Assembly: GCF_000222765.1 (NCBI RefSeq)
Contig: NZ_AFUE01000007.1
Location: 124,001 to 188,000 of the forward strand
Direction of reading: 5' to 3'
Length of the DNA stretch: 64,000 nucleotides
Source of the DNA: Streptococcus cristatus ATCC 51100
GTDB taxonomy: Bacteria; Bacillota; Bacilli; Lactobacillales; Streptococcaceae
A program made the translations under genes and the position numbers. Every line of letters begins with the position of its first letter. Position 1 is the first letter of the stretch. Below the pieces are notes generated by a model that was not told the origin of the DNA, did not search any database, and worked only from the letters and a program-made list of their open reading frames with translations. Shown in pieces: positions 31,597 through 39,398 of the stretch.

Positions 31597-32193
31597 TTAT
31601 TCTTCTTTCAATCCGCCTAATTTCATACCTAAAATAAACATTGAAGGAGAGGTGTCTTTTATGTCATTAAGTCCCAAGTCTTTAAAGAAAGATAGGCTTG
31701 CTGCTTTCGCTACATCCATTTTCTCAAAATCCAGATCAACTATGGCCTGTAATTTCTTATCAGCTGTTACGGAGTATTCAATCGTCACTCCCTCCATATT
31801 CTTAGCTTCCACATAGTTTGGTTCTGATTCCATTCCTTCTCGAATGATAGCTGTCATTTCCTCTGGGCTCATAGTAGCTGCAGCACCACTGGCTTCTTCT
31901 GGCAAATTACTCAACAGCTCCATTCGAAGTTTCAAGAGTTTATCTCCTCGATAGGTCACCGTATCACGATGATGGATGCCTTTGAGGTCTCCGACCAAGG
32001 TCTTAGAAACAATAGCTGTACTTTCAGAAGAAGCACTCGTAGAGGAGTCACTTGAGCTTGAGCTCGAGCTAGAACTTGTTTTAGCAACTTTTGATTCAGC
32101 TGGAACTTTCGGACGATGCTTGCCAGATTTTGGAAATACGCAACCTGTCAATAACACAGAAGCAGAAATAACAAGAATAAATAACTTTTTCAT
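31597..32193 (-). CDS. DUF1307-like lipoprotein with Ser-rich linker
   Basis: Predicted lipoprotein of 198 aa. The signal peptide ends in LLTGC (lipid Cys near 18), a Ser-rich linker follows (about 38-60, including a run of nine Ser), then a soluble domain of about 130 aa. The part KLLKLRMELLSNLPEEAS onward resembles YehR-type DUF1307 proteins. I use the ATG of MKKLFIL with AAAGGTG before it; an in-frame start 15 codons earlier would lie in the promoter. It has its own promoter and terminator. Confidence 0.75.
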   Translation of the reverse strand: MKKLFILVISASVLLTGCVFPKSGKHRPKVPAESKVAKTSSSSSSSSSDSSTSASSESTAIVSKTLVGDLKGIHHRDTVTYRGDKLLKLRMELLSNLPEEASGAAATMSPEEMTAIIREGMESEPNYVEAKNMEGVTIEYSVTADKKLQAIVDLDFEKMDVAKAASLSFFKDLGLNDIKDTSPSMFILGMKLGGLKEE

Positions 32194-32220
32194 AGTACAC
32201 CTTTTCTTTTTATTTTTTCC

Positions 32221-32249
32221 AGTATACCATAATGCCACTATCTTGTCTA
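32221..32249 (-). promoter_or_regulatory. Promoter of the lipoprotein gene
   Basis: TAGACA (32244-32249), 17 bp and TATACT (32221-32226) with an extended TGG, on the minus strand. Confidence 0.8.
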
Positions 32250-32270
32250 AATCTTACATATAAAAAAATT

Positions 32271-32449
32271 AAAGAGGCTGGGGCAAAAGTCCTAGCCTCT
32301 CAATTGTCTTTGGATTGTCGAGCAAAGACGCAGTGGTTGAGTGGGCTCTACTACGCTGATTTCATCAGCTTTTACAGCCCTACTCAACTGTGCGGAGGTG
32401 GGACGACGAAATCGAATTCTAACGAATTACCGATTTCTGTCCCACTCCC
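32271..32449 (-). repeat. Dispersed hairpin repeat, copy B
   Basis: The same element as copies A, C and D in minus orientation. It begins 7 bp after the fakA stop codon and ends about 22 bp upstream of the lipoprotein promoter -35. Its final stem has GCCCC where the other copies have GTCCC, and it has one extra T in GTCTTTGCTCG. Confidence 0.9.
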
Positions 32450-32456
32450 AAATAAA

Positions 32457-34121
32457 TTATTCTACACTGAAAATATATGGATAAACTGGCTGATTTCCTT
32501 GGTGGATCTCAACTTCTAGATCTTCATATTCTTCCATCAGATCTTGAGCCAAGCCATTTGCTAATTCCTCGTCACCATCTTCACCGATATAGATGGAAAC
32601 AATCTCACTGTCTTCATCCAACATCTTCGCAAAGGTTGCCTTCAGAGTTGTTAACATATCTGGATTTGACACAAGGATTTTGCCATCAACCATACCCAAG
32701 TTATCATTTTCATGGATTTCGAGGCCATCAATGGTCGTATCACGAACTGCAGTAGTAATGCTACCGCTGACCACGTCGCTCAAGGCAGCTGTCATTCGCT
32801 CATGGTTCTCTTCGATGGTTTTTCCACTATCAAAGGCCAAAAGACTTGTCAAACCTTGAGGAAGCGTGCGTGTTTCAATCACTGTCGTTGGTTGCTCAAG
32901 CACTTCTGCTGCAGATTGGGCCGCCATGAAGATATTTTTATTGTTAGGTAGGAAAATGATATTGCGCGCATTCACCTGGTCAACAGCCTTGATAAAGTCC
33001 TCTGTAGAAGGGTTCATAGTCTGACCGCCAGAAATGATATAGTCCACACCCTGAGCCTTGAAGATTTCAGCAAGACCGTCACCAGCTACTACGGCGATAA
33101 TAGCGTATTCTTTTTCTTCAGCTGGCTTGGTAGCTTTTTCTTCCTTCTCAAGCTGGGCTTCGTGCTGGTTGCGCATGTTGTCCACCTTTACCTTGACAAG
33201 GCTACCATACTTCAGTCCTTCTTGCATAACCAGACCTGGATCTTCTGTATGGACGTGCACTTTCACGATTTCATCATCATTAACTACCAGCAAGGAATCT
33301 CCAAGCTCATTCAAATAATTACGGAATTCATCGTAGTCAAAGTCCTTGACATAGGTTGGTCCTTGCTTCAAAGCCACCATGATTTCTGTACAATAACCAA
33401 AAGTTATGTCTTCTGTCGCCACATGGCCTGCTACAGATTTGTGGTGTTCAGCATTGATCATCTGGCTCATCGTAGCTGGAGTCGCTTGGAAATCTTCTGA
33501 TGCGATATATTCGCCAGTCAGGGCAGAAAGGAAACCTTCATAGATAAAGACCAAACCTTGACCACCAGAGTCCACAACACCAACTTCCTTGAGAACTGGT
33601 AACATATCTGGCGTTTTAGCAAGGGCAGTCTTTGCTCCTTCAAGAGCCGCTTTCATAACTTCGACAGCATCATTTGTCGCTTCAGCTTTCTTTTTAGCAC
33701 CGATAGCCGCACCGCGGGAAACGGTCAAAATCGTTCCCTCAACTGGCTTCATAACAGCCTTATAGGCCACTTCTACACCAGACTGGAAGGCAAGGGCCAA
33801 AGCTTGTCCATCAAGCTCATCTTTGCCTTTTACGCTTTGTGAAAAACCACGGAAGAGCTGAGACGTAATAACACCAGAGTTCCCACGCGCACCCATCAAG
33901 AGGCCCTTGGCAAAGATAGCGGCCACTTCACCAACTGTTGAAGCTGACTTATCAGCTACTTCTTTGGCACCATTTTCAATGGTCATGCCCATATTGGTTC
34001 CTGTGTCACCATCTGGAACTGGGAAAACATTTAAAGAATTGACATATTCAGCCTGTTTATTTAAACGAGTTGATGCCGCCTGCACCATTTCTTGAAATAA
34101 ACTAGTAGTAATATTTGACAC
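32457..34121 (-). CDS. fakA: Fatty acid kinase ATP-binding subunit (DAK2 domain)
   Basis: With a DegV-type FakB, FakA phosphorylates exogenous fatty acids for membrane lipid synthesis. The N-terminal DhaL/DAK2 nucleotide-binding domain includes NVFPVPDGDTGTNMGMT (29-45), KGLLMGARGNSGVI and DSGGQGLVFIYEG. The middle and C-terminal FakA domains fill out 554 aa, the usual length. It starts 2 bp after the Asp23-like gene. A candidate FakB (DegV) is encoded at 47.8-48.7 kb. Confidence 0.94.
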   Translation of the reverse strand: MSNITTSLFQEMVQAASTRLNKQAEYVNSLNVFPVPDGDTGTNMGMTIENGAKEVADKSASTVGEVAAIFAKGLLMGARGNSGVITSQLFRGFSQSVKGKDELDGQALALAFQSGVEVAYKAVMKPVEGTILTVSRGAAIGAKKKAEATNDAVEVMKAALEGAKTALAKTPDMLPVLKEVGVVDSGGQGLVFIYEGFLSALTGEYIASEDFQATPATMSQMINAEHHKSVAGHVATEDITFGYCTEIMVALKQGPTYVKDFDYDEFRNYLNELGDSLLVVNDDEIVKVHVHTEDPGLVMQEGLKYGSLVKVKVDNMRNQHEAQLEKEEKATKPAEEKEYAIIAVVAGDGLAEIFKAQGVDYIISGGQTMNPSTEDFIKAVDQVNARNIIFLPNNKNIFMAAQSAAEVLEQPTTVIETRTLPQGLTSLLAFDSGKTIEENHERMTAALSDVVSGSITTAVRDTTIDGLEIHENDNLGMVDGKILVSNPDMLTTLKATFAKMLDEDSEIVSIYIGEDGDEELANGLAQDLMEEYEDLEVEIHQGNQPVYPYIFSVE

Positions 34122-34123
34122 GA

Positions 34124-34492
34124 TTATTCTCCTACAACTTTAATATTTTGGATATAGACATTCACTGTGTGGGCAGTGATCCCAAGTTGATTTTCCAAAC
34201 TAAACTTAACGCGTTCTTGGATATTCTTGGAAACTTCACTGATTTTAATGCCGTAACTCAAAACGGTATAAACATCAACTGCAATACCACCATCCTCAGA
34301 CGTTTTTACTACCACACCCTTGGCATAGTTTTCTTTACCCAAAAGAGCTTGAAAGTTATCTTTAATTGCATTTTTGCTGGCCATTCCAACCACACCAAAA
34401 ATTTCGGTTGCTGCGCCGCCAACGATGGTTGCAATCACGTCATCAGTCAGCTCAATTTGACCATCTTTTGTATTGATTTTTACAGTCATCAC
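34124..34492 (-). CDS. Asp23/Gls24-family protein
   Basis: 122 aa, DUF322 fold, like B. subtilis YloU, whose gene also precedes the fakA homologue YloV. The VDVYTVLSYGIKISEVSKNIQERVKFSLE segment is the family core. Such proteins gather at the membrane and are linked to envelope stress. It begins with GTG or ATG within MMTVKINT and forms an operon with fakA. Confidence 0.88.
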   Translation of the reverse strand: MMTVKINTKDGQIELTDDVIATIVGGAATEIFGVVGMASKNAIKDNFQALLGKENYAKGVVVKTSEDGGIAVDVYTVLSYGIKISEVSKNIQERVKFSLENQLGITAHTVNVYIQNIKVVGE

Positions 34493-34519
34493 TTGTACCT
34501 CAAAAGTATTTTATAGTTT

Positions 34520-34547
34520 ATTTTACCATATTTTAGACAGGGTGTAA
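34520..34547 (-). promoter_or_regulatory. Promoter of Asp23-like/fakA operon
   Basis: TTACAC (34542-34547), 16 bp and TAAAAT (34520-34525) with an extended TGG, on the minus strand. Confidence 0.65.
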
Positions 34548-34592
34548 AAGAGGAAGGACAGAAATAAACTGTCTAGTCTGAAAATTCAACAA

Positions 34593-34629
34593 CAAAAAAG
34601 GGAAGGAATAAATCTTTCCAATCCCTTTC
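34593..34629 (-). terminator. rpmB terminator
   Basis: On the minus strand, AAGGGA-TT-GGAA pairs with TTCC-TT-CCCTT and is followed by TTTTTT. Confidence 0.8.
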
Positions 34630-34634
34630 ATGTA

Positions 34635-34823
34635 TTAAACGCGTTCAACTTTACCTGACTTAAGCGCGCGAGCTGAAGCCCAAACTTTTTTAGGTTTTCC
34701 GTCGATCAAAACAGTAACTTTTTGAAGATTTGGTTTAACAGCGCGTTTTGTTTGGTTCATCGCGTGAGAGCGGTTGTTTCCAGATACAGTCTTACGACCT
34801 GTAAAGTAACATACTTTAGCCAT
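34635..34823 (-). CDS. rpmB: Ribosomal protein L28
   Basis: 62 aa large-subunit protein. [27 protein letters not shown] and [17 protein letters not shown] are typical. The N-terminal Cys lacks the CXXC pairs of the zinc-binding form. It is monocistronic and divided from the fakA operon by a terminator. Confidence 0.97.
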   Translation of the reverse strand: MAKVCYFTGRKTVSGNNRSHAMNQTKRAVKPNLQKVTVLIDGKPKKVWASARALKSGKVERV

Positions 34824-34958
34824 TAGTGTGTTTCCTCCTATTAGATCTAATATTACGGATGTGCTAGCACCACATACCGTACTATATTATCAAAAAACTT
34901 AGCTTTTGGCAAGTAAATTTTCCCAAACTTTGCAATTTCTGACCAATAATCCGTTTTC

Positions 34959-35624
34959 TTAAATGTAAACAATCTTCAAAGATCCAAAGGCGACGTTACC
35001 GCGCACATATAAAGTCTTGTCTTTCTCATTGACATTATGCGGATTGACAACCGTACCGAAAGCATTGTCCACATTTAGCTCTACTCGCCAGTTACTTGGG
35101 ATGTAAAGCACCGCACTACCGAAGGATACTTCCACATCAAAACTAGCAGAATCACCTAAAATTCTGGCATTATCAAAATAGACGGCCGCACTGCCAAAAG
35201 CGCACTCTACTTTATCATGGATAAAATTATCCGAGTTGATATAGCGAGTCCCGCTGCCAAAGGAAATCTCTCCTTCTGTTGTAGACAAGCCCTTGCTAGA
35301 CAAATAACGAACACCCCAGATCCTTCTCGGTTTAAAAATCATGTTAAGCCCAATGCAGGCCAAAACACCACCCATTACCAAGGTGCCTGTAGAGATTGCT
35401 AAGAAGTGATAGACAGAATTAGCAATTATCAGAGCAATAATCGTCATGATCAGAGCAGCACCAAAATCTCGCTCCAAGAAATTCTCCAAAGCAAAATACG
35501 CAAACATGCCGACCAAAAGCAGAGGCCAGATATTAAAATTGAACATAGGAATACCAAAGTTTCCCTGAAGCAAAATCCAGCCGGCTAAAACCAAAAAACC
35601 GACGCCTAGAATTGTTTTTTTCAT
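34959..35624 (-). CDS. LiaF-like membrane protein partnered with a LytTR regulator
   Basis: 221 aa. Four hydrophobic segments in the first 100 residues (MKKTILGVGFLVLAGWILL onward) match the LiaF N-terminal module. The C-terminal half is the repetitive beta-strand LiaF/DUF2154-like domain with recurrent FGSA motifs (EISFGSGTRY, CAFGSAAVYF, VSFGSAVLYI, NVAFGSLKIV). It starts 5 bp after the LytTR gene. By analogy with streptococcal LytTR regulatory systems, the membrane protein may hold the regulator inactive; that is inference. Confidence 0.85.
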   Translation of the reverse strand: MKKTILGVGFLVLAGWILLQGNFGIPMFNFNIWPLLLVGMFAYFALENFLERDFGAALIMTIIALIIANSVYHFLAISTGTLVMGGVLACIGLNMIFKPRRIWGVRYLSSKGLSTTEGEISFGSGTRYINSDNFIHDKVECAFGSAAVYFDNARILGDSASFDVEVSFGSAVLYIPSNWRVELNVDNAFGTVVNPHNVNEKDKTLYVRGNVAFGSLKIVYI

Positions 35625-35629
35625 GATGA

Positions 35630-36076
35630 TTACCTCACTTCACTTAACTTTTCTTTTAGTAGTTGATAATAATGCCTTGAAACATGCACTTTCTTATGTG
35701 TCTCAGAAAACTGGACGGAACTGGTACCCGAGAAAGACTTTTCTAAAGAATAAATCGCCCTAGCATTAGCAATGGTTGATTTGGAAATTCTGCAAAAATA
35801 GCGAGGCAGCAATTCCTCCAACTCATAGAGTTTCAACTTGACCTCATAGGCATCATTGCGCGCGTGGGCAAAGATTTTGGCTCCATCAGTCTCAAAAAAG
35901 AGAATCTCCGCCAAGTCCACAAAAAACTCACTATTTTCCTTATAAAAAAGAATAGCTGGAGCAGTCGCTTCATTCAAAGCATCTTGAATCTTCTGAATCC
36001 TCTCATCAATCCGCGATACTCGAATCACCAATTCTGTATCAGCCAAACGATCGTCTAGCTCAATCCGAATCTTCAT
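35630..36076 (-). CDS. LytTR-domain DNA-binding regulator without receiver
   Basis: 148 aa. There is no receiver domain; a short N-terminal part precedes a LytTR domain (about 45-145: DLAEILFFETDGAKIFAHARNDAYEVKLKLYELEELLPRYFCRISKSTIANARAIYSLEKSF). Stand-alone LytTR factors are usually controlled by a membrane partner in the same operon, here the LiaF-like protein. The ATG of MKIRIEL is chosen because AGGAG ends 5 nt upstream; a GTG two codons earlier overlaps that site. A perfect direct repeat lies upstream of its promoter. Confidence 0.9.
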   Translation of the reverse strand: MKIRIELDDRLADTELVIRVSRIDERIQKIQDALNEATAPAILFYKENSEFFVDLAEILFFETDGAKIFAHARNDAYEVKLKLYELEELLPRYFCRISKSTIANARAIYSLEKSFSGTSSVQFSETHKKVHVSRHYYQLLKEKLSEVR

Positions 36077-36103
36077 AAGCACTCCTCCCCTCTTTCTATC
36101 TTC

Positions 36104-36131
36104 ATTATAACAATTTCTTGAAAAGAAACAA
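36104..36131 (-). promoter_or_regulatory. Promoter of the LytTR operon
   Basis: TTGTTT (36126-36131), 16 bp and TATAAT (36104-36109) with an extended TGT, on the minus strand. Confidence 0.75.
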
Positions 36132-36140
36132 GGGACTTTC

Positions 36141-36171
36141 AGTAAGTGGTCAATATAGGCTAGTAAGTGGT
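36141..36171. promoter_or_regulatory. LytTR-type operator: 10-bp direct repeat with 21-bp period
   Basis: AGTAAGTGGT occurs at 36141-36150 and again at 36162-36171 (ACCACTTACT on the gene strand). The copies are identical, 21 bp apart start to start, and begin 9 bp upstream of the -35. LytTR proteins bind paired direct repeats with this spacing, so self-activation of the operon is likely. Confidence 0.75.
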
Positions 36172-36431
36172 TGTTTTAAAAGATTAAAATGAAATAAAAA
36201 ATCTTGAATTTTCCAAACATAAGGCTTCAAAGAAATTGATCATTACCTATTTTTTCAACACGACAATACTGATTTACTACTATTTCTATGATCATAAGCT
36301 CTCTATCCAGCCTAACAATGGATAAATCGGGTATGAAGAATTCTAACGCTCCTTCTCAAACCACACTTGGCTCTTTCTCTTAGTTTTAGATAAAAACTAA
36401 AACTTATTCTCCATACTGGCTTACGTCTCAT
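36172..36431. other. Intergenic stretch without gene
   Basis: AT-rich DNA between the divergent LytTR operon and the SemiSWEET gene. I see no coding frame with a ribosome site and no convincing structure. Confidence 0.5.
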
Positions 36432-36459
36432 TTGACAATTTTTTCCGTTTTGATATAAT
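36432..36459 (+). promoter_or_regulatory. Promoter of the SemiSWEET gene
   Basis: TTGACA (36432-36437), 16 bp and TGATATAAT (-10 TATAAT at 36454-36459), a near-perfect promoter. Confidence 0.85.
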
Positions 36460-36479
36460 GGACTCTCAGGAGGTATCGT

Positions 36480-36743
36480 ATGTCAAAACAAAAAATTAAT
36501 CGTTTTGTCGGATCTATTGGAGCTTTTATTGGAATTCTTGTATTCGTCGCTTATATTCCACAAATTATCGCAAACTTACAAGGATCCAAAGCTCAACCTT
36601 TCCAACCACTATTTGCAGCAGTTTCTTGCCTGATTTGGGTTATCTACGGTTGGACAAAAGAACCTAAAAAAGACTGGATCCTCATTATTCCCAATGCTGC
36701 GGGGGTGATATTAGGTGGCCTAACTTTTCTTACTTCTTTATAA
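36480..36743 (+). CDS. SemiSWEET-family (PQ-loop) transporter
   Basis: 87 aa with three membrane helices and the PQ motif in VAYIPQIIANLQG, followed by FQPLFAAVSCLIWVIYGW. Bacterial SemiSWEETs dimerise and move sugars such as sucrose or glucose passively. CAGGAGG lies 7 bp before the ATG. It is a single-gene unit with a strong promoter and a terminator. Confidence 0.88.
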   Translation: MSKQKINRFVGSIGAFIGILVFVAYIPQIIANLQGSKAQPFQPLFAAVSCLIWVIYGWTKEPKKDWILIIPNAAGVILGGLTFLTSL

Positions 36744-36756
36744 GAATTATATAAAC

Positions 36757-36797
36757 AAAACCAGCAACCCCATAAAAAAGGTGCTGGTTTTCTTTTT
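36757..36797 (+). terminator. SemiSWEET terminator
   Basis: AAAACCAGCA / TGCTGGTTTT followed by CTTTTT. It ends where the tRNA-Thr gene on the other strand ends. Confidence 0.85.
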
Positions 36798-36869
36798 GCC
36801 GATTGCAGGGTTCGAACCTGTGACCTACGCGTTACGAGTGCGTTGCTCTACCAACTGAGCTAAATCGGC
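36797..36869 (-). tRNA. tRNA-Thr (anticodon CGU)
   Basis: The minus strand folds into a full cloverleaf of 73 nt: acceptor GCCGATT/AATCGGC, D arm GCTC-AGTTGGTA-GAGC, anticodon loop CTCGTAA (CGT, reads ACG), T loop TTCGAAC, discriminator A, and no encoded CCA. Two A-C mismatches are seen, at 31-39 in the anticodon stem and at 49-65 in the T stem. The U-rich stretch at its 3' side can serve as terminator. Confidence 0.93.
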
Positions 36870-37023
36870 CTCTACCTGTCTCTTATTCTAGCATTCTGAA
36901 TGATTTTGTCAAGTGCTATTGGTAGTTTGGAAACTCGAATGAAGTGAAATATTCTACTTAAGAAGATACAGCTTCCATATTTCAAACAAGTTCTAGAAAA
37001 ACTTATTTTTCAAGATAAAGCTA

Positions 37024-37052
37024 TTGATGTAGCTGCTGATTTATTTTATAAT
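37024..37052 (+). promoter_or_regulatory. Promoter of the DUF3290-DUF421 pair
   Basis: TTGATG (37024-37029), 17 bp and TATAAT (37047-37052). Confidence 0.75.
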
Positions 37053-37081
37053 AGCTTGAATACAAAAAAGTGAGGGATCTT

Positions 37082-37534
37082 ATGAAATTCTATTCATATG
37101 ACTATGTACTGAGTCAGATTAGCCAGCAGAATTGGGTTATGGTGATTGTATCAGCCTGCTTGGTTTTGGTGACGGGATTTTTCGCCTTTAAGGCCTATAA
37201 AGACAAGCGAGGAAGTAAGTTCCGTGAACTGTCCATTATTTCTATTTTAACCCTAGTAGCCACTGTTTTGATTAGCATTACTAATTTCCAAAACAATCAA
37301 TCAAATGACAATCAATTCCGTAGCTCCTTACATTTTATTGAGGTTGTCTCAAAAAAATTAGGCGTTGAGAAGGAAGAAGTCTACGTCAATACTTCAGCTA
37401 CGACAGATGGCGCTATTATCAAGGTTGGCAAACAATTCTATCGGGCTATTAGCGGAACCGACCAAGATAGCTATTTATTAGAAAAAATGGAACTGTACAA
37501 ATCAGACGTTGAACTCGTGGAGGTTGAAAAATAA
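37082..37534 (+). CDS. DUF3290 membrane protein
   Basis: 150 aa. Two membrane helices (about 17-40 and 50-70) are followed by a soluble C-terminal domain. The family is found almost always beside DUF421 genes, as here. I use the ATG of MKFYSYDY, preceded by GAGGGA; an upstream GTG overlaps that site. The stop shares one base with the start of the DUF421 gene (TAATG). Function unknown. Confidence 0.82.
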   Translation: MKFYSYDYVLSQISQQNWVMVIVSACLVLVTGFFAFKAYKDKRGSKFRELSIISILTLVATVLISITNFQNNQSNDNQFRSSLHFIEVVSKKLGVEKEEVYVNTSATTDGAIIKVGKQFYRAISGTDQDSYLLEKMELYKSDVELVEVEK

Positions 37535-38163
37535 TGAGCTTTTTTATTACAATTGCAATTAAGTTAGCTTTAGGACTTGTTTCCCTCGTTTTTGTCATCA
37601 ATGTGACAGGTAAAGGAAATTTAGCACCAAGCTCTGCAACAGACCAAGTACAAAACTTTGTTCTCGGTGGCATTATCGGCGGGGTCATCTACAATAGCTC
37701 CATTACTATCCTTCAATATGCAGTCATCCTAATCATCTGGACCATTCTGATTTTGCTCTTAAAATGGCTGAACACCAACGTTTCCTATATCAAACATCTG
37801 ATTGACGGGAAGCCAACCATTATCATCAAAAACGGTAAACTAGATCCTGAAGCCTGTCGTTCAAAAGGGCTATCCGCATCAGACGTCGCTCTGAAATTAC
37901 GCTCCCAAGGAGTCTTCCAACTGAAAGAAGTCAAAAGAGCCGTTATCGAGCAAAATGGTCAGTTGATTATCGTAAGAATTGGCGATGAAAATCCGAAATA
38001 TCCAATCATTACCGATGGAGTTGTCCAACTTGAAATCTTAGAAACTATCGGCAAGTCAGAAGAATGGTTGATGACCGAACTCCAAAAAGAAGGCTTTGAA
38101 AATGTCTCCGATATCTTCATTGCAGAGTATGACAAGGGCGAAATTAATGTGGTGACCTATTAA
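37534..38163 (+). CDS. DUF421 (YetF/YcaP) membrane protein
   Basis: 209 aa. Three N-terminal membrane helices, then the cytoplasmic YetF domain (IDGKPTIIIKNGKLDPEACRSKGLSASDVALKLRSQGVF is a recognisable core). YetF-type proteins are linked to stress and spore physiology in Bacillus; their role in streptococci is open. It is translationally coupled with the DUF3290 gene. Confidence 0.87.
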   Translation: MSFFITIAIKLALGLVSLVFVINVTGKGNLAPSSATDQVQNFVLGGIIGGVIYNSSITILQYAVILIIWTILILLLKWLNTNVSYIKHLIDGKPTIIIKNGKLDPEACRSKGLSASDVALKLRSQGVFQLKEVKRAVIEQNGQLIIVRIGDENPKYPIITDGVVQLEILETIGKSEEWLMTELQKEGFENVSDIFIAEYDKGEINVVTY

Positions 38164-38227
38164 AAATTAGTTGTCATTTCGTAGCAGTTATTTGCTTTTT
38201 CTTCGTAAAGAGTCTATACTTATATCT

Positions 38228-38273
38228 ATTATCTAAGTTGAATGAGTATCAAACCGCATCCAACTTAGATAAT
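38228..38273. promoter_or_regulatory. 13-bp perfect inverted repeat upstream of the CsbD gene
   Basis: ATTATCTAAGTTG (38228-38240) and CAACTTAGATAAT (38261-38273) are exact complements around a 20-nt loop. TATACT overlaps the right arm (38273-38278), and another TATACT lies at about 38214. It may be an operator or an mRNA leader hairpin. Confidence 0.55.
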
Positions 38274-38299
38274 ATACTTAATAAAGGGAGGAAATTTCC

Positions 38300-38503
38300 A
38301 TGTCAATCGAAGAAAAATTCAACCAAGCTAAAGGTTCTCTCAAAGAAGGCTTCGGTAAACTTACTGGTGATACAAAAACTCAAGCAGAAGGAACTGCTGA
38401 AAAAGTAGCTTCTAAAGTGAAAGAAGGCGCTGAAGACGCAAAAGGCGCTGTTGAAGGTGCCATCGCAGGCGTTAAAAACATTATCAAAAAAGACGAAGAA
38501 TAA
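38300..38503 (+). CDS. CsbD-family stress protein
   Basis: 67 aa, highly charged, Ala/Lys/Glu-rich. [35 protein letters not shown] is the CsbD signature. These small abundant proteins rise under general stress in many bacteria; the mechanism is unknown. GGGAGGA lies before the ATG. A long inverted repeat precedes it and a terminator follows. Confidence 0.9.
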   Translation: MSIEEKFNQAKGSLKEGFGKLTGDTKTQAEGTAEKVASKVKEGAEDAKGAVEGAIAGVKNIIKKDEE

Positions 38504-38524
38504 TCATCGTCTATCGTTCTTATA

Positions 38525-38579
38525 GAAAAAACACTCTTATCCTATGCTTCTAGCAGAACTAGGGACAAGGGTGTTTTTC
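38525..38579 (+). terminator. CsbD terminator
   Basis: AAAAACAC-T-CTT-A-TCC pairs with GG-AC-AAG-G-GTGTTTTT across a long loop. Confidence 0.65.
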
Positions 38580-38686
38580 TATATTGTTAAAGCATTGATT
38601 TTTCAAAATATAATAAAAATATCTCATTAATGTTAAACTAAGATTTTTTTCTACGATCCTCTTATAAATCGAGATACACAAGGGCC

Positions 38687-38869
38687 ATGTTAACAAAACA
38701 AGCTGGAGTCTCACTACGGCCTATTTCTAAAACCTTAGCTCATAGTGATAAAGAAATCACAAAAGCATATGTAATTACAGCTGATTCGCTAATCAAACAG
38801 TTGGTGAAAATTCTTGAATGCCTGCAAAGATTGATGAGTCCATTGGTCCTGTCACTAAACTGGGAATGA
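38687..38869 (+). pseudogene. Possible C-terminal remnant of a tyrosine recombinase
   Basis: A 60-codon open stretch begins MLTKQAGVSLRPISKTLAHS and continues DKEITKAYVITADS. The order AGVSL-x-x-IS-x-x-L-x-HS-x-x-x-x-T-x-x-Y is that of the second catalytic half of phage/ICE integrases (the LGHS box and the catalytic Tyr region). The upstream frame (RYTRA before M) also fits the RHT-type box. No ribosome site and no N-terminal half exist. The match is by pattern only. Confidence 0.4.
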
Positions 38870-38874
38870 TGATG

Positions 38875-39393
38875 TTATCGATTCATTATCTCAAATACCG
38901 CTGTATGAACCCACTCATTATTCATTTGTAGGTCATTTTCTATGATCCTACTAAAGGTGAAACCATTTTTTAAAAGCACTCTCTTAGAGGCAAGATTATC
39001 CGTTGCCGCTCCCGCAATGATTCTATTTAAACCATAAGTATGAAATGCCTTGTCTAAAACAAGTTTAACCGCTTCGCTTGCATAGCCTAAATTAGTAACA
39101 TTTTCTCCAATCCTATATCCAAGTTCTGCTGTTTTTCTATCGCTCCCTAAAACACTTAAATTGATTCTTCCGACCATCATGCCTTGCGAATCTCTAATAA
39201 GATGCATGTAGGTGTCATGATTTTCTTGTTCCATTAACAATTCCGCTGTAATTTTTTTAAAACCTTCTAGATCAAAATAGTTAGCTGGTCTGGGAGGTAA
39301 ATTTCGCTCAAAATACTCCCGATTTTCTTTTTCAAAAGAATAGACATCTAGACTATTTTCTTCAGACAGCAACTCTAAACCTATTCTGTTCAT
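38875..39393 (-). CDS. GNAT acetyltransferase (RimJ/RimL type)
   Basis: 172 aa. The acetyl-CoA segments are ELGYRIGENVTNLGYASEAVKLVL and the later NRIIAGAATDNLASKRVLLKNGF, which match acetyltransf_3 enzymes that modify protein N-termini or small molecules. The start ATG of MNRIGLELL follows GAGGGC. Its 5' end overlaps the DUF389 stop region, so the two genes are probably cotranscribed. Confidence 0.88.
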   Translation of the reverse strand: MNRIGLELLSEENSLDVYSFEKENREYFERNLPPRPANYFDLEGFKKITAELLMEQENHDTYMHLIRDSQGMMVGRINLSVLGSDRKTAELGYRIGENVTNLGYASEAVKLVLDKAFHTYGLNRIIAGAATDNLASKRVLLKNGFTFSRIIENDLQMNNEWVHTAVFEIMNR

Positions 39394-39398
39394 TGCCC

